From Chloroflexota bacterium (GTDB taxonomy: Bacteria; Chloroflexota; Limnocylindria; QHBO01): a stretch of 6,597 bases of DNA. This document shows positions 6,354-6,597 of this stretch, one piece after another; the stretch's first letter is position 1; the number at the start of each line of letters is the position of its first letter. The notes below the pieces were generated by a model. The model had not been told where the DNA came from, ran no database searches, and saw only the letters and a program-made list of their open reading frames with translations. A program made the translations under genes and the position numbers. The DNA is taken from the NCBI GenBank assembly GCA_013694645.1, contig JACDBZ010000058.1:1-6597 (forward strand), given 5' to 3'.

Positions 6354-6597
6354 CAGCGGGCGGCGCCCGCCAAGCGCCTGCCCTCGGCGAGCAGCGACTC
6401 CACATCCTCCGGCGAGCGCGCCTCGACGTACACGCGCAGCAGCGCCTCGGTCCCGCTGAAACGAATGAGAAGCCACGATCCATCGGTCCGGTAGAACTTG
6501 AAGCCATCGTTCGTGTCGAGCGCCATGCGTTCCACGACGTCCTGACCGGCCAGCGCAGTCGGCGCCTCGTCCGCGAGCCGCGCGAGCGTATCGGTCT
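6353..6597 (-). CDS. Phosphoglucomutase/phosphomannomutase, C-terminal part (5' end outside window)
   Basis: Only the last 80 residues are present; the gene enters from the right edge. They match the C-terminal domain (domain IV) of the alpha-D-phosphohexomutase family. A helix (LARLADEAPTALAGQDVVERM) leads into DTNDGFKFYRTDGSWLLIRFSGTEALLRVYVEARSPEDVESLLAEG, split here only for description. The phosphate-clamp loop R-x-S-G-T-E is intact, though the proline that usually follows is Ala. These enzymes move phosphate between C1 and C6 of glucose or mannose. The specificity loop and phosphoserine lie outside the window, so glucose, mannose or glucosamine specificity cannot be decided. Position directly before a PGI/PMI gene, overlapping by one base (TGATG), favours a glucose/mannose mutase. 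An in-frame GTG at 6535 is an internal codon, not the start. Confidence 0.9.
   Translation of the reverse strand, partial: TDTLARLADEAPTALAGQDVVERMALDTNDGFKFYRTDGSWLLIRFSGTEALLRVYVEARSPEDVESLLAEGRRLAGAAR

Noticed and set aside
5085..6494. Long plus-strand open frame (469 codons)
   Set aside because: It lies opposite the PGI/PMI gene and the start of the SWIM gene, whose minus-strand proteins have clear family motifs. The product is Arg/Gly/Gln-rich with no recognisable domain, typical of a GC-rich antisense frame.

Overview
The window is GC-rich bacterial DNA in which every supported gene lies on the minus strand, so the map reads from high to low coordinates. The binding protein of the ABC transporter is a lipoprotein, and a cobalamin riboswitch sits in front of it. 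Together with the high GC, frequent GTG starts and a fused-specificity SIS-type phosphoglucose/phosphomannose isomerase next to a phosphohexomutase, this suggests a monoderm-like high-GC lineage such as Chloroflexota or Actinomycetota. That assignment is an inference with low to moderate confidence.

Right part (6597 to 4829): the 3' end of a phosphoglucomutase/phosphomannomutase gene runs off the right edge. It overlaps by one base (TGATG) a bifunctional phosphoglucose/phosphomannose isomerase gene. That gene ends in tandem TAG codons, followed by a perfect 8-bp hairpin and then a strong Shine-Dalgarno for a 97-residue SWIM zinc-finger protein. The first two enzymes interconvert hexose phosphates (glucose-1-P/6-P, fructose-6-P, mannose-6-P/1-P), feeding glycolysis and sugar-nucleotide synthesis. 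The role of the SWIM protein is unknown.

Middle (4768 to 2885): a perfect 11-bp GC hairpin separates the SWIM gene from a 627-codon membrane protein that I do not recognise. It has two large soluble domains and about six or seven membrane segments.

Left part (2868 to 1): the leader starts 16 nt after the stop of the membrane-protein gene. It carries a recognisable adenosyl/methylcobalamin riboswitch with P1, a CCGTGG/CCACGG stem, the conserved CCCGCTACTGT segment and a B12 box. Directly downstream are btuF (lipoprotein binding protein), btuC (FecCD-family permease) and btuD (ATPase, truncated by the left edge). They are tightly packed or overlapping, which makes a B12-repressed corrinoid uptake operon.

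The longest non-coding stretch is the roughly 230-nt leader holding the riboswitch. No tRNA, rRNA, mobile element, CRISPR array or attachment site was seen. The long plus-strand open frames are GC-driven shadows of the minus-strand genes.
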